In this document: piece after piece, positions 36,572 through 47,644 of the stretch | How positions within the stretch are numbered: the first letter of the stretch is position 1 | Layout of the letters: every line of letters begins with the position of its first letter | NCBI GenBank assembly: GCA_017591395.1 | Contig: WEDG01000193.1 | Coordinates: 1-64,000 of the forward strand | Source of the DNA: Schistocephalus solidus | Taxonomy: Eukaryota; Platyhelminthes; Cestoda; Diphyllobothriidea; Diphyllobothriidae | Direction: 5' to 3' | DNA: 64,000 bases | Position numbers and translations under genes: made by a program | The notes under the pieces: generated by a model | Told to the model about the DNA's origin: nothing | Seen by the model: only the letters and a program-made list of their open reading frames with translations | Database searches by the model: none

Positions 36572-39266
36572 AATAAAAAGTAAATTAAAACCCATTTATT
36601 TATCCTAGAGCAATAAAAAGAAAAACTTGTGCATGCCAATTTAAATAAAAAAATCCATCACTTAATATAGAAAATGTTTTTTGAATAAGAAACATCAAAA
36701 AAACGTTGTGCATGCCGTTATATTAAAATTGTAGTTAACACCCGGCGGGTAAATTCCCTTAACTGCAAAATACTAAACCAAACCAGGCCTCTTAAAACAC
36801 TTCAGTAGTTAGGCATGTATTTTACCCCAAGGGGCTTGTATTACCTATCCTTACTTAAAAATGATTCAATCTACACCAGTTATGTTGCCCAAATCAACAT
36901 ATGTCCTAAAAATTAACTTATTTAAAACAACTACGAGCTCCTTTTATTGCATATTTTAAATTCCGTTTGTAGTTATTATATTTTGCCCATTTATGTGGCA
37001 TTTTCATTCGCGACGAAATTGTCTTATATGCTATGTTGAACCTTTAATATTTTGCATACGAAGGTACATATTTTTTCTCAAAATTATTTTTAGTTTTTCT
37101 GATGAAGCAGGTCATTGTTCTATTAAATTTCTTTTTAGAAATCATATCTTTTGCAATTTTCGGTGCTTTAGAAATATGGGCAGACAGATAGGAGCTGCCT
37201 GTTTACTTACAAAAACCTTCAAAAATATATTTTAAAAAGGCATTTGTTGAACTAGTGGTTGCTCTTCACGTACATTTAAAACGGATTCAAGCAATGCAGG
37301 ATAGCCAGGCGGAAGTTATAGTTCTGCATTTTGGCTTTGTTCATTTAATTGTTGAACCTTAAGGCAGTATGACAACATAGCGCATCTCTAAATACTTTTG
37401 CCTTAATCCGACAGCCTATTGATTTGGTATCCAAATGAAACCAAAATATACGCTTATTCTATTCATGTGCCCAGTTTATGCCACACATACATGAAAACCG
37501 ATAAGAAAAAAGGAAATATGTGACGAATGATATGCAATGCCATTTGCTCCCACACAACGTACGTTTTATATAATCACTCACTAAATACAAAACCTCATTT
37601 CGGTTTTAATTATCACTGCGAGCGCCTTCTTGGCAGCGTTGATTTAACCCAAATCTATCAGACTTCCCAGTGAAAGTTATAAATCTAAAGTAACAACGCG
37701 TTAACAACTGTGGTTAAGGTCACTAGAAAGCACCGGACACGGTATGATATTTAAAGCATAGTTTCAGCGTCGTTTCCGAGGATGTCTGCTGCGTACCACA
37801 AAGAAGTTTGCCTGCGGGGATAGTGACTTGGGCGGGAAGTATTTTACATTGATAGTAGACTTGCTCCCTATTCCACCCCACAGGAACCTTTTTCTAAATA
37901 GATTCAAGTGGACCGTAGTCAGGATAATTTGTAGGAGGCAGGCATTATGCGAGCCTGTACATAGGTGAGCCATTACACGTGAAGTCTGTATGTTCGTATG
38001 AACGTATGTATGTATGTACTCATTCTCTGCGCAACTCCTACAAGGTGCGCTGTAGGATACAAAATAACACCAGTTAACCACATTTTGGGCGAGCACACTG
38101 CCAAGGTCCCACAACCATCACCAGGTTCATTGGGGAATAGAGAAAGGGCTAGTTCAAATCTGCTCTCTCCTTACCTGGGCACGCGGCACATATTCCTCCT
38201 TATAAACAATGCATAGTCAATTTATTGCCATCACTGGGCCCATGTTTTTGTCTAAAAATTGCGCCTGATCCACGCATAACAAGGTGATTCAGACGGACCC
38301 ATTTTCCTCAAGGAAAATGTGAGTAGAGTAAACAAATTGGCTTAACTTTGATTGTGCTTGTGCTTCCGAGGGGATTGTGTTGAAATATGTGTTGGTAATA
38401 GCTTGGTGTCGTAGATTTTCCTTAAATTGTGACTAGCATTAGATCTGCATAACTAACCGGGGTTGATAAGCAATTACCGGTCAACTCAAGATTGCATTAA
38501 CATAACATTCTCACTGTTGCCGAAATGAAAACGATAATCTGAAATCCCGTGGGATAGCAAGTGGCTAACCATCTTAAACCATTACAGACGAATATAACTA
38601 AGTCCTCTGTCTTCTCGGTATTCCACGTATAAACAACTCCCGAGGTTCTACTTACTCGGACCAATTCGTACTCGGACCAAGGAATGCCTCCAGACGGCAA
38701 ACGTTAACATCACTTTTATCATTTGAGGGGTTCAATAGAGGATATTTAAATCTCTAAATATGCCATCGCGAGTCTGCCTTAATGTCATGAATCTCGAAGA
38801 GCTCCCGAAAATGCCGAGCACATTTGAATTTAAAACCGCTAACACATGTGACCGGGAGAGTTCCAGACAATGGATCCACATTGGTGGTCTTCGAGGCGGA
38901 TTTACGTCATCTCAGCGACTACTTCTACGCCCATTTCTCAATGCTCGCTTCTTATGTCCCTATCGTAATGCCAATATCAGTGACCGCAGCGGCTGGCAGG
39001 AAACGGGCAGAAACAGAATTGGCTTTTCATCGATCTGCCATCCAAATGACACTCGCTACAAATTTCGCGTTTCTCTGATTACAGTTAAAGTAAACCAAAA
39101 TAAAAATACACAATTATATTTGCAATGAATTTAAAAGAAATGGAATGCAGACTATTGTGTGTTATCATTAGTGCAGCAAGGCCCTATACAATAGTCAAAA
39201 TTCAGTATACAAACAAGGATAGAGCGTTCAAATGCTTTCTATACGCGTTCCAATCATTAAATATGG

Positions 39267-39429
39267 CTATGCTAAAGCTCTCGTATCCTTCAAAGTTGGA
39301 TATAAAATATTGACTTTGAAGTGGTAGTACAAACCACTATATCTTAATTTTTTCTGTTTGATTGTGTATTGAACATGCTGATACGTATCGTTGCGCCAAT
39401 ATTGATAAGCGAGTTCCAGCCTCTGAGGA
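39267..39429 (-). CDS. copy C terminal exon
   Basis: This 163-bp terminal exon has its acceptor at ctatttaag (39430-39431). It reads (S)PQRLELAYQYWRNDTY... to ...NILYPTLKDTRALA and a TAG stop at 39269-39267. It has the same length as copy A, with about a dozen amino-acid differences and no disabling change. Confidence 0.8.
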
Positions 39430-39533
39430 CTTAAATAGAGAAAAATATAAAGTGCGTATATTTCTGGTCTGCAAATCTCCATCATTTTTATAAAAGTACT
39501 CATAAAAAGCAAAGAAACGAAAATTTTGAATAC

Positions 39534-39762
39534 CTTTTGGGATTTTGTTCATTTCCAATATCTCTGACATGCTTCATCATTTTGTAACGAGCAAAGGTGA
39601 AATTGCGCCTCATGAAACATTTGGTTGGAGAATGCGAGTCTTTTATACATGTCATCATCTTCGCAGCCCCATCCAAAGTACGTATTGGCGTATCCCAGAG
39701 ATTTCTCGAATTGCGTTCGTGTCATTGCAACTGCCCCGCCAAATAAAGTATCGTAGTACAGC
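39534..39762 (-). CDS. copy C exon with WGxEDDD motif, +1 frameshift
   Basis: Equivalent to 2319-2546, but 229 bp instead of 228. The frame is good through [13 protein letters not shown] and [21 protein letters not shown] one-base insertion then changes the frame, giving MFHEAQFH in place of TLMRRNFTF and a stop near 39549. After the insertion the ancestral frame can still be followed to NPK(R) and a good donor. This means the lesion is single and recent, or an assembly error. Confidence 0.78.
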
Positions 39763-40009
39763 CTAGGATAAGTGTAATCTAAACCCTCAGTATTTTGGTA
39801 ACCATTATCCAACAAAAAACAAAACTTTAAAATGAGTAGTGTGATTTAAGAATATCATAATATATTAGAAATGAAAGCTAATGACGGCTATCCAAAAAAA
39901 CTCTTGCCACACTCAAGAAAGCAGAGTTCTCGAATTGAAAGACGGAGACGGCGGGCTCAAGGACAAAAATGCGAGTCAACTTCACAGATGGTCTGTATCA
40001 GCCTATCGT

Positions 40010-40380
40010 ATCGTTGCGCCAATTTTGATACGTGAGTTTTTAGCCTCTGTTGTCTAAATAGAGAAAAATATTAAGTGCGTGTATTTCTGGTCTGCAAATC
40101 TCCATCATTTTCAAAAAGTACTCATAAAAAGCTAATAAACGAAAATTTGTAATACCTTTTGGGATTTATTTCATTTCCAGTATCTCTTACATGCTTCATC
40201 ATTTTGTAACGAGCAAAGGTGAAATTGCATCTCATTAACGTTTGGTTTGAGAATCCGAGTCTCCTATACATATCGTCACCTTCCAGCCCCATCCAAAAGT
40301 ACTGTATTGGCGTATGCCAGAGTTTTTCTCAAATTGCGTTTTTGGTGTCATTGCAACTGCCCCGCCAATTTATGATTTTC
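40010..40380 (-). pseudogene. partial extra copy of galactosyltransferase exons
   Basis: Reading the minus strand from about 40380, pieces recall GGAVAMT, then (worn) FEK, YANTV..FGWG and GDDMYRRLGFSNQT, followed by [20 protein letters not shown] and the donor at about 40160. A short start of the terminal exon follows (near 40010-40060, GTATCAAAATTGGCGC). Indels break the frame in the catalytic motif. It lies upstream of the better copy-C exon 39534-39762, so it is a tandem relic within arm C. Confidence 0.6.
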
Positions 40381-40970
40381 TGACTTCCTGTGGTAACAAT
40401 GCAAAAGCCTACACGCTAAGTTTAAAACTGAAAATTCTTAATGATATGCAGACCCATAACTTAACTCCCTTGTCACCAGCACCGATATTTGGTTGTTTTT
40501 ATTGCGTCACCATTAATCACAATTCACATATAAGACGTGCACAATTAAATGGCCCTTCTGACTATCAATCAGATACTATACAAAGAAGGCTATAAATTCT
40601 ATGATAGACGCAAAATCGGCAGAAGTGCAATTGCAGTTAAATGTCACTATATTATTGATTTGCCGCATGAAGGCCTGGCTTAATCACAAGAACACACATA
40701 TTTCAAGCATTATTTAACAAGAACGGCCGACATGCCGAGACAAATGATACCGCGGGCACTTACTCTGCTCACCCCACAAGGAAGCAAAGACGACCCCACC
40801 AATCCGGTCGCCTTGACCCTTTTTTTGGGAACTTTTCTTTTCTAAACTTACTGCTCTATAAGATCTAAAGATGCCCTGCAAACAACCAACAACCCAATGG
40901 GCACTTCTCAGACGAACCTAAATCCCCTTCCATAATGCAACAGGCAGTACACATGACGATAAAGACTTAC

Positions 40971-41158
40971 GTATAGTTAAATTTGTCAACGGTTGCAGAC
41001 ATATGCAAGGGTTGATGCTCGCACCCGTAAGTCATCCTGTCATCCTCAGGTAGGAGATCAACATCGTGGAAAATGAAGCAAGTAAAATTGGCTGTTTTAA
41101 TGGCCTCTCTGAATCCAGAATTCATGAGCGCACCTCTGTTAAATGTTTCTGGTCTAAC
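40971..41158 (-). CDS. copy C exon with DVD motif
   Basis: This 188-bp exon is equivalent to 942-1129. It reads VRPETFNRGALMNSGFREA and HDVDLLPEDDRMTYGC, with donor GTAAGT at 40970-40965. The last full codons are NY and the split codon becomes Thr instead of Lys. No disabling change was seen. Confidence 0.82.
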
Positions 41159-41255
41159 CTGTATTAGTGAAAAAAATGCCATTAAAAGAAGAATGCTCTG
41201 ACTCGTGTCGGGATTGTGGATTTGTTTATGTAAAAATCATTCAACACACGAGACA

Positions 41256-41820
41256 GGCTGACGGAACCTTTCAAAAACTAGTTAACCGCAAAAAATCTTA
41301 TGCGGATATCATCCTACATTAAGACAACTAACAATCGAAGCACTGGCATCAGCCTCATCAATCGAGCAAAACCCCATCGTTCAACCTGTGAACTTTACCA
41401 AAGTAAAATTACATTTCTGATTAAATTGTTTTCCAGCAACGGTAACCACAGAGATTTTATGAATCGATGCATGCGGAATCAGGTATTAAAAGAAAAGGAT
41501 AAGGAACTAGGTTGTTCCGATCCTGCACCAAAACCAAAAACTTGGTGAAAAGTACCATATATTAAGAAAGTGTCTGAACTCGTTGAAAGACACCCGATGA
41601 AGACCTACATTTACGTGGTGTACAAAGTAACGCCAACATTTTGAAACCAGCTTGTACGCTCTTTGAATTGGTTTCATATTTGGGTTAAAAAGAAGGCGTT
41701 AACAAGATTCCACGTTACAGTTGTAATGCAGGGAATTTTGGCCAAACTCTCAAATCAGCCTCTTTAGGCCTACATGAGCACCAGTTGGCTGAATAGAGAC
41801 TAGATTAATTGTCTCAAGTT
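41256..41820 (+). mobile_element. Penelope-like element family 1, second fragment
   Basis: Begins abruptly with DGTFQKLVNRKKSYADIILH. It then passes through the same frame change as the copy at 26720-27870 into INRAKPHRSTCELY and RDFMNRCMRNQVLKEKDKEL. PYIKKVSELVERHPMKTYIY and a worn GIY-YIG entry (NAGNFGQT) follow. It sits in the first intron of copy C, 100 bp upstream of the exon at 41158. Confidence 0.7.
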
Positions 41821-41999
41821 TTTGTGTATACACTAGAAACATTGCACAAATTCGCATGCGACTAAACTTGCATCATCGTATTCTGACAGAAAAACTGGAA
41901 TCTAGAGAAAACGCTGTATTGGATAAAGTTTGATCCAATAGACGTCCAGAGTTTTCATTCATCCGGTCGAAATTGACTGATTTCAATTCCACTTCACCT

Positions 42000-42340
42000 T
42001 GAGAAATTTTGTTAATTGGCATCTAAATTGATATGACTGTTAATGCATGCCTCCAGGAATTCGCGGCCCTTCCTTGTTGGGCAGGCACCAATGATGTGGG
42101 TATCCTTTCATGCAAATAGGTGTCCTGTGTCCAGTGTGTGCATGGCAACCTGAGATAAGAGGTCTTTTCTCCTCACCGGTGACCGATGTTCTTGTAAACG
42201 AGTGCATAGAGATTTCCCGGTTTGGCCACAATTAACTGCATCACAACTGGTACACGGTATTTTGCAGACAACTTATTTTATGTTGAAAAAGTCAACCCTG
42301 TCCTTAGGGTGAACAAGGTGGGTGCAAAGTTGTTGTAGGT
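42000..42340 (-). mobile_element. Penelope-like GIY-YIG endonuclease fragment
   Basis: The minus strand reads VVCKIPCTSCDAVNCGQTGK, SLCTRLQEHRSPVRRKDLLS and QVAMHTLDTGHLFA. After a TGA come GRFLEA-like residues and INSHINLDAN. This is a near-complete GIY-YIG domain with C-x2-C entry, RLxEH, H...GH and the distal Glu region. It differs from the family-2 sequence at 28543-28740 and may be a third family. It stands head-on against the plus-strand element to its right. Confidence 0.65.
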
Positions 42341-42349
42341 TTGTGCGCT

Positions 42350-43260
42350 ATTTGTATATGGTGTTTCTTGAGCTGTATTTCGACGACCTCAGATGCATTC
42401 TATACATACGGGAGAATTCGCCAGATTCGCGGAAGACTGACGGGACCGTTCAAAAAGCAGTTTACTGCAAAAAATCTTATGCAGATATTATCCTTCATTA
42501 TGAGAACCAACAAACGAAGCACTGGCAACACCCTCATCAGTCGGGCAAAACCCCACCGTTCTACCTGTGAACTTTACCATAGTGAACTTACGTATCTGTT
42601 TAAATTGTTTTCCAGCACTGGTAACCGTAGAGATTTTATGAATCGATGCATGTGGAATCAGGTATTAAAAGAAAAGGATAAAGAACCTGGTTGTTCTGAT
42701 CCATCGCCAAAACCAAAAACTTGCGAAAAGTACCATACATTAAGGAAGTGTCTAAACTCGTTGAAAGACACCCGATGAAGCACTACATTTACGTGGTACA
42801 TTAAGAAACGCCATATCGGTTTAATATTTACGTACAAAAGAACGCATTTACAAGATTCCCTGTAATGGTTGTCATGCGGTGAATTTTGGCAAAACTCGCA
42901 AATCAGCCTTTATAGGCCTACACTAACACCAGATGTCGTACATACACTAACATCTGGATAAAAATTTGCGTGTGACTAAACTTGCGTCGTCAGATTCTGT
43001 CCATATAATAAAGGGCGGTAATCCTTAGAGGCCATTCCCTCTTATGACTCGTGCATTAATCAGCACAGTTGAAAACGTGGTAGCCAATCCGGAAGAGATG
43101 TCCCACCACAATGATAGCTATTGGCAGGACTGATTTAACAAGATCGATTTTTTGGGTGTGTTCTTAATTTAAACTTTGTTTTCACATTTCCTACATGTCT
43201 GACGACAACCTGAGGAGCAGCGTCAAAATTTTACTTAAACAAGTTTCTTAAAGTTTCTCA
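42350..43260 (+). mobile_element. Penelope-like element family 1, third fragment
   Basis: Contains DGTVQKAVYCKKSYADIILH, the shared frame change, and RAKPHRSTCELYHSELTYLF. RDFMNRCMWNQVLKEKDKEP and IYKIPCNGCHAVNFGKTRKS (GIY-YIG start) follow. It is the paralogue of 27040-27870 within the duplicated composite. Confidence 0.72.
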
Positions 43261-43399
43261 AAGAACTTTTTTGCTTCTATGTATATATATCGTCTCTTCT
43301 TCTTAGTTACCAAAAGGGACGCGCATGTTCGCTTCAATTAACAATAGATAAAAAAATATAGATATATGAAGAAAGGAGGTTCATCGGAAAATTGAGGTT

Positions 43400-44825
43400 A
43401 ACTCGTTAATTTTAAAGCTGGTTACACCACCTTCAGACGAAATGAGAAGTGAGAGTTCGGATTGTCACGCTGGAGGGTTTGTGAGCACAGAGGTTACATC
43501 AACAGTCTGGCGCCATGGGGGTTTGGGGGCCGTGAATTGTGTTACGATAACTGTCTTATGTAAGGAAAGGGTTCTAAAGTTTTGATAGTTCTTCACGTGG
43601 AAGGAGATGCAGAATCAGTGAGGTTAAATTTGACTGAGCACAGATAAGCAGTTGTTGTTTTAAGGTGGTGCAAGTCAGTGGAGCGTGCATGCAGACCTTC
43701 GTAATGCGCATCCAGATTAACGTGGCGGTTGATATTGCTTTGTGTCGGAGTGTCAAACTTTCGAGGATATTGGCGTGCCTGTTTCGTGCTAGCTATGACG
43801 ACCACTTCACTTCACTCCCAATTGAAGCGTTGATCGCAATCCACGGCGTGCGCAAACACGAGAGACAAGGGATCACGTCTTTGGATGACCAGTTTGTGTT
43901 CGTTTAGGCGGGTCCCGCGTCATGGACCTGCGTGGCCTAAGTAAGCGCAATAGCAATTCACGCATGTATGGCGGGAAAGACACCATTTAGACTTTGCTGC
44001 AGCCGTTCCACTTCCCAGTTATTTATGACAACGTAAATATCATTTACGTAGTTGAGCCACAGTTTCGGCCTGAGGTTTTGAACCACAGCTTCTTCTAGAC
44101 ATTGTATGACTAGCTCGGCAAGTAGCCCCAAGATCGGTGAACCCAATTGAGTACCCTTGACCTGTTCGTAATGCTTACCTTTGAATTGAAAATAATTCTT
44201 AAGGCAGAAACCAAGCATATCTAAAACGTCCTGCGTTGGAATGTCTATTGGCATTTCTTCTAGGAGTCCAGCTGCGCCCCTCCATTGCCAGGTTATTTTG
44301 TATTGAGGAAAATAGAGCAACCACATTAAACGAAAGAATATTTTTATCAGGACTTACATTAAGGCCTTGAATTCTTTGAAGAATAGGATGCGAGTTGCTG
44401 ATGCTGTATTTTGATCCGTTACCTAGGTGTTTTAGCTGTTTGTATAACCACTTGGTAAGGGTTCAATGAGTGGCACTATGATCCTCAATGGTGCGTCCGT
44501 TTTGTGAATCGTTGGAAGAACATAGGCACGTGTGATGCGCGAATCCTTGTGAGTAAGGGATTTGGAGGCCGTGGGGCTTATGAGCTTCAGTCCAGTGAGC
44601 TCATTCATCTTCTTCTTTACACATGCAAACTGTTTTTTAGTTGAATGCTCAGCAATGCGGATGTAGGCCTCCATGTCATGAAATGTTTGATGGGCCTTAT
44701 TGATAAAGTCAATATTTTCCATGATGATGGTTGTAGCACTTTTGTCAGCAGCTTCAGCGACGAAACTGTCGTCCGATCTGAGGGAGCGTTCTCCCTATTC
44801 TTCTTTCAGTTAGCAAAGAGTTTCT
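43400..44825 (-). mobile_element. Penelope-like element family 2, internally deleted copy
   Basis: At 44722-44432 a clean frame reads MENIDFINKAHQTFHDMEAY ... VLPTIHKTDAPLRIIVPLIE, the N-terminal RT region. At 44326-43958 come KGTQLGSPILGLLAELVIQC and LNYVNDIYVVI. Compared with 28050-29945 it lacks about 525 bp between 43967 and the RT thumb, so the GIY-YIG start is gone. The distal endonuclease (VFAHAVDCDQRFNWE and SNINRHVNLDAHYEGL) remains at about 43890-43680. Confidence 0.75.
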
Positions 44826-44869
44826 GATGTTTTCATTTTTGGAGAAGGCCTGTAGCTCAGCTGCGCCAC

Positions 44870-45545
44870 TTCAATTTTCTCCTCTGTTCGTTTTCGTCTG
44901 AATGGCATTCCATTGAAAGAAGTGGATGCCCAAAAGTACCTGGGATCTGGAACACGCCCTCGCTTAAACCCTCTCTAAATTGCGCAAAGGTAGCGAGGTC
45001 AGCCATGTCGATTCTATACCTCGTTAAACGAGCTTTCGCAGCCTTCACTACCGACTGCTTCGCTAAAGTCTTCGGAACATTCATGCGGCCACAGTTGGAG
45101 TCTGCTATCCATCTTGGAGACCTTGGGCGGGGAAGGACATCAACATCCTCGAAAAGGTTCAAAGGCGAGCAACAAAACTTGTCCTTGGACATCGCTCACA
45201 GCCTTATGAAACACGGCTGTCGAATCTCAATCTCTTTTCCTTGTGCTATAGAGAGCTTCGGGGGGGACCTGATACTAAAATTCTGAATACTTCGCATCCA
45301 GGACTGTCGTCTCGTCCCAGGTGATTTCTTCGAGCTAGCCACAACAACGAACTCGAGAGGTCATCCTCTCAAATTACGAATGACTGGAGCAAGACTAGAC
45401 ACTCGGAAGTACTTCTTCTCCAAAAGAGTAGTCGAAGCTTGGAATAGTCTTCCTCTAGATGTTGATATGTCGGAATCCTTGGGGGTGTTTAAGCGAAAGT
45501 TAGATCGATATAATGGTGCGAGCTACAACACAAACTAAAAGCTGC
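44870..45545 (+). mobile_element. Jockey/CR1-type LINE, RT 3' end fragment (copy 2)
   Basis: Near-identical to 29985-30690, with the same stop after LILKF. It differs in that the FF after DTRK is intact (KYFFSKRVVEAWNSLP). Confidence 0.8.
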
Positions 45546-46010
45546 AAGAGTGACGTCAGCAAATAAAATGTTAATGATACTACTAGCTATGTGTAGGTAA
45601 CGTTTCTTTATGTTTGTTATTTTCGTTTGAGGTCTTGCACTCTCCCATAATTCCTATGCTGGGGTCCTCGAGGTCTTCGCTACTTAATTATTTGCACACC
45701 TTGGTGACACCATGAGTGTTCGCATCAGCTGGACTTGGCAGCCGTCGTCCATGAGGTGTATGAACGTTCTCCCTTGGTTCGAACCGCAATGGACCGAGGA
45801 TGATCTGGGCATATATTTCCGCCTTTGAAATTTCACAACGAACTCTGCAATCAGCAAGGGAGCATCTGGCTGATTCATGTCACCTCCGCAATTCCCCCCG
45901 TTGAACCTCGCCCCGTGATACCACAAATCGCATGTACAAATATGGAATTCAAAGGTGACTCACCTACATCTCCCTCAGATATACTGATACTGATATTGAG
46001 TTCCAGGGCA
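45545..46010. other. composite tail, second copy
   Basis: Duplicate of 30690-31160; no gene seen. Confidence 0.45.
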
Positions 46011-46011
46011 C

Positions 46012-46652
46012 AACGTCAAAGGCGGTCGCATAGCCACGGATTCAAATCCGAGGTGGACAAAGACAAGGGAGACCAGAATGGAATTTTCTGGCTTATTAGC
46101 CGTCATCAGCCAGTCATACCCAATCCCATGTGTGGAACATCTGGGATTCGAACCCATGACATTTGGTTATTGAGTCGAACGCTCTACCATTGAGCCACGG
46201 GCTCGTTGCTTTGTCGGTTGCGATCGGAAATATGATAATATTGTGCGGCTTACCGCTCTGCCGAAGGAAAGTTTATGTTCCATTGCGCACTGGAACTCAG
46301 ACTAAAACCCTCACAGGCGGTCGCATAGCGACGTGTAGCATATGTTGATAATGTGGAACGGACAAAGACAAGGAAAACCGGAATTGCCATTTCTGGCTTA
46401 TGAGCCGTCATCAGCCAGTCATACCCAATTACGGATCACCTGGGACTTGAACCAGCGACCTTTGGTAATTGAGTCGAACGCTCTACCATTGAGCCACGGG
46501 CTCGTTGCTTTGTCAATTGCGATTGGGAATTTGGTGATTGTGTGTGGCTCACCGATCTGCTTAAGGAAAATTAATGTTCCGATGCGCCCTGGATCTAAGA
46601 CTAGAGCCCTCACAGGCGGTCGCATAGCGACGTGTAGCAAATGTTGATAATG
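46012..46652 (-). mobile_element. SINE family 1, tandem array
   Basis: Two full heads on the minus strand (gggctcgttg at 46199 and 46497, spacing about 298 bp) plus a partial unit. Box-A-like GGCTCAATGGTAGAGCGTTC and box-B-like stretches are well preserved. The left unit has a small rearrangement near 46020-46055 (cacggattcaaatccgaggtg). Confidence 0.72.
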
Positions 46653-46667
46653 TGGAACAAACAATTT

Positions 46668-46890
46668 ATTTTTTTATGTTACTCCCGGATTTCATCAGTT
46701 AAACTTTTCGTCCATTACGTTTATTTTGCCATCTGCTGATTTTATCTCTTTTAGAAACCCAAATAACAAACTGTGCACGGATGAACAATAACTGAATATG
46801 TTAAAATGTTACTTTAAAAAAATCGCCTTCGTTGCGTTTAAGAGCCAATTTGAGCTCCATATGGGAAAACAGTATTTTCAAATTTTATTG
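46668..46890. repeat. third copy of the 24811-25055 segment
   Basis: Matches 24811-25045 directly and stands at the edge between the SINE array and single-copy intron sequence. Confidence 0.65.
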
Positions 46891-47640
46891 ATTGTCTGAT
46901 TTTATTCTTTCTTCCTTGAATTTTTGTGAACTTTACGGGTTTTCGGTACGCTAGACCGCAAAAGGGCTTCCAGTCTAGGAATCACTAAATCAAGTTTTTA
47001 ATTATAAACAACTTGATTGCAATTATGCTATATAAAAATTTTTCGATGCGATAAGAACTGTTTAAAATTGTGGATAAATTTCTGAACCAGGAATGCTGGA
47101 TTGGAACTTAATCATGCTCAAAAATATGGGTTAATGTTAATTAATTATTTATTTTTCGTTTTTTTTCTTATTTTATATGATCGTGTTTGCACTGCGCAGA
47201 AAGCCAATATCGTTGATTATCCAGAATTAAGCTTCAATAGGATTTTCTGAATTTAGTTACGTGCTTGAGCGTTATGAACGGATTGACGAAGATGATTAAT
47301 AGGCAACTTTAAATATTCTTTATTCCATTTGACAGATCCTGGTCTTATGAGTGAATACATTTATGTTCTAAGCTGAGTGCTGGATTGCAGAATGAACCGC
47401 ATTTACATCACAGGCAGACACAACAGGTATGAATAGATGTCTGCAGTGTGACGGTAACACTTTCCCGTGAAATTGTTCCTGACACATTTGCATACGTATG
47501 GTGCTTTACTAAATGATTAAAGACTCCTTATTTTGTAAAGATTATGTCCAAACTCTTTCAGAAATATAATACTTGGGAACACATTCGTAGATGTGTACGA
47601 CGTTTGAGTGTTTTGCAGACGTAAGAGCAACCATGTCAAC
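46890..47640. other. intron of copy C, no element seen
   Basis: AT-rich sequence between the SINE array and the exon at 47645-47961. It looks single-copy in this window; nothing is recognised. Confidence 0.5.
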
Positions 47641-47644
47641 TTAC

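Larger units (their letters stand above)
33346..41250. repeat. segmental duplication arm C
   Basis: Inverted copy of about 880-8784 and largely colinear with arm B. It contains galactosyltransferase exons 41158-39267 (coordinates on the minus strand). An extra partial duplicate of the exon region near 40010-40390 repeats intron/exon sequence matching the exon at 39534-39762. Its open frames at 34605-34811 and 36993-37235 recur in arm A, but no family is recognised. Confidence 0.8.
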
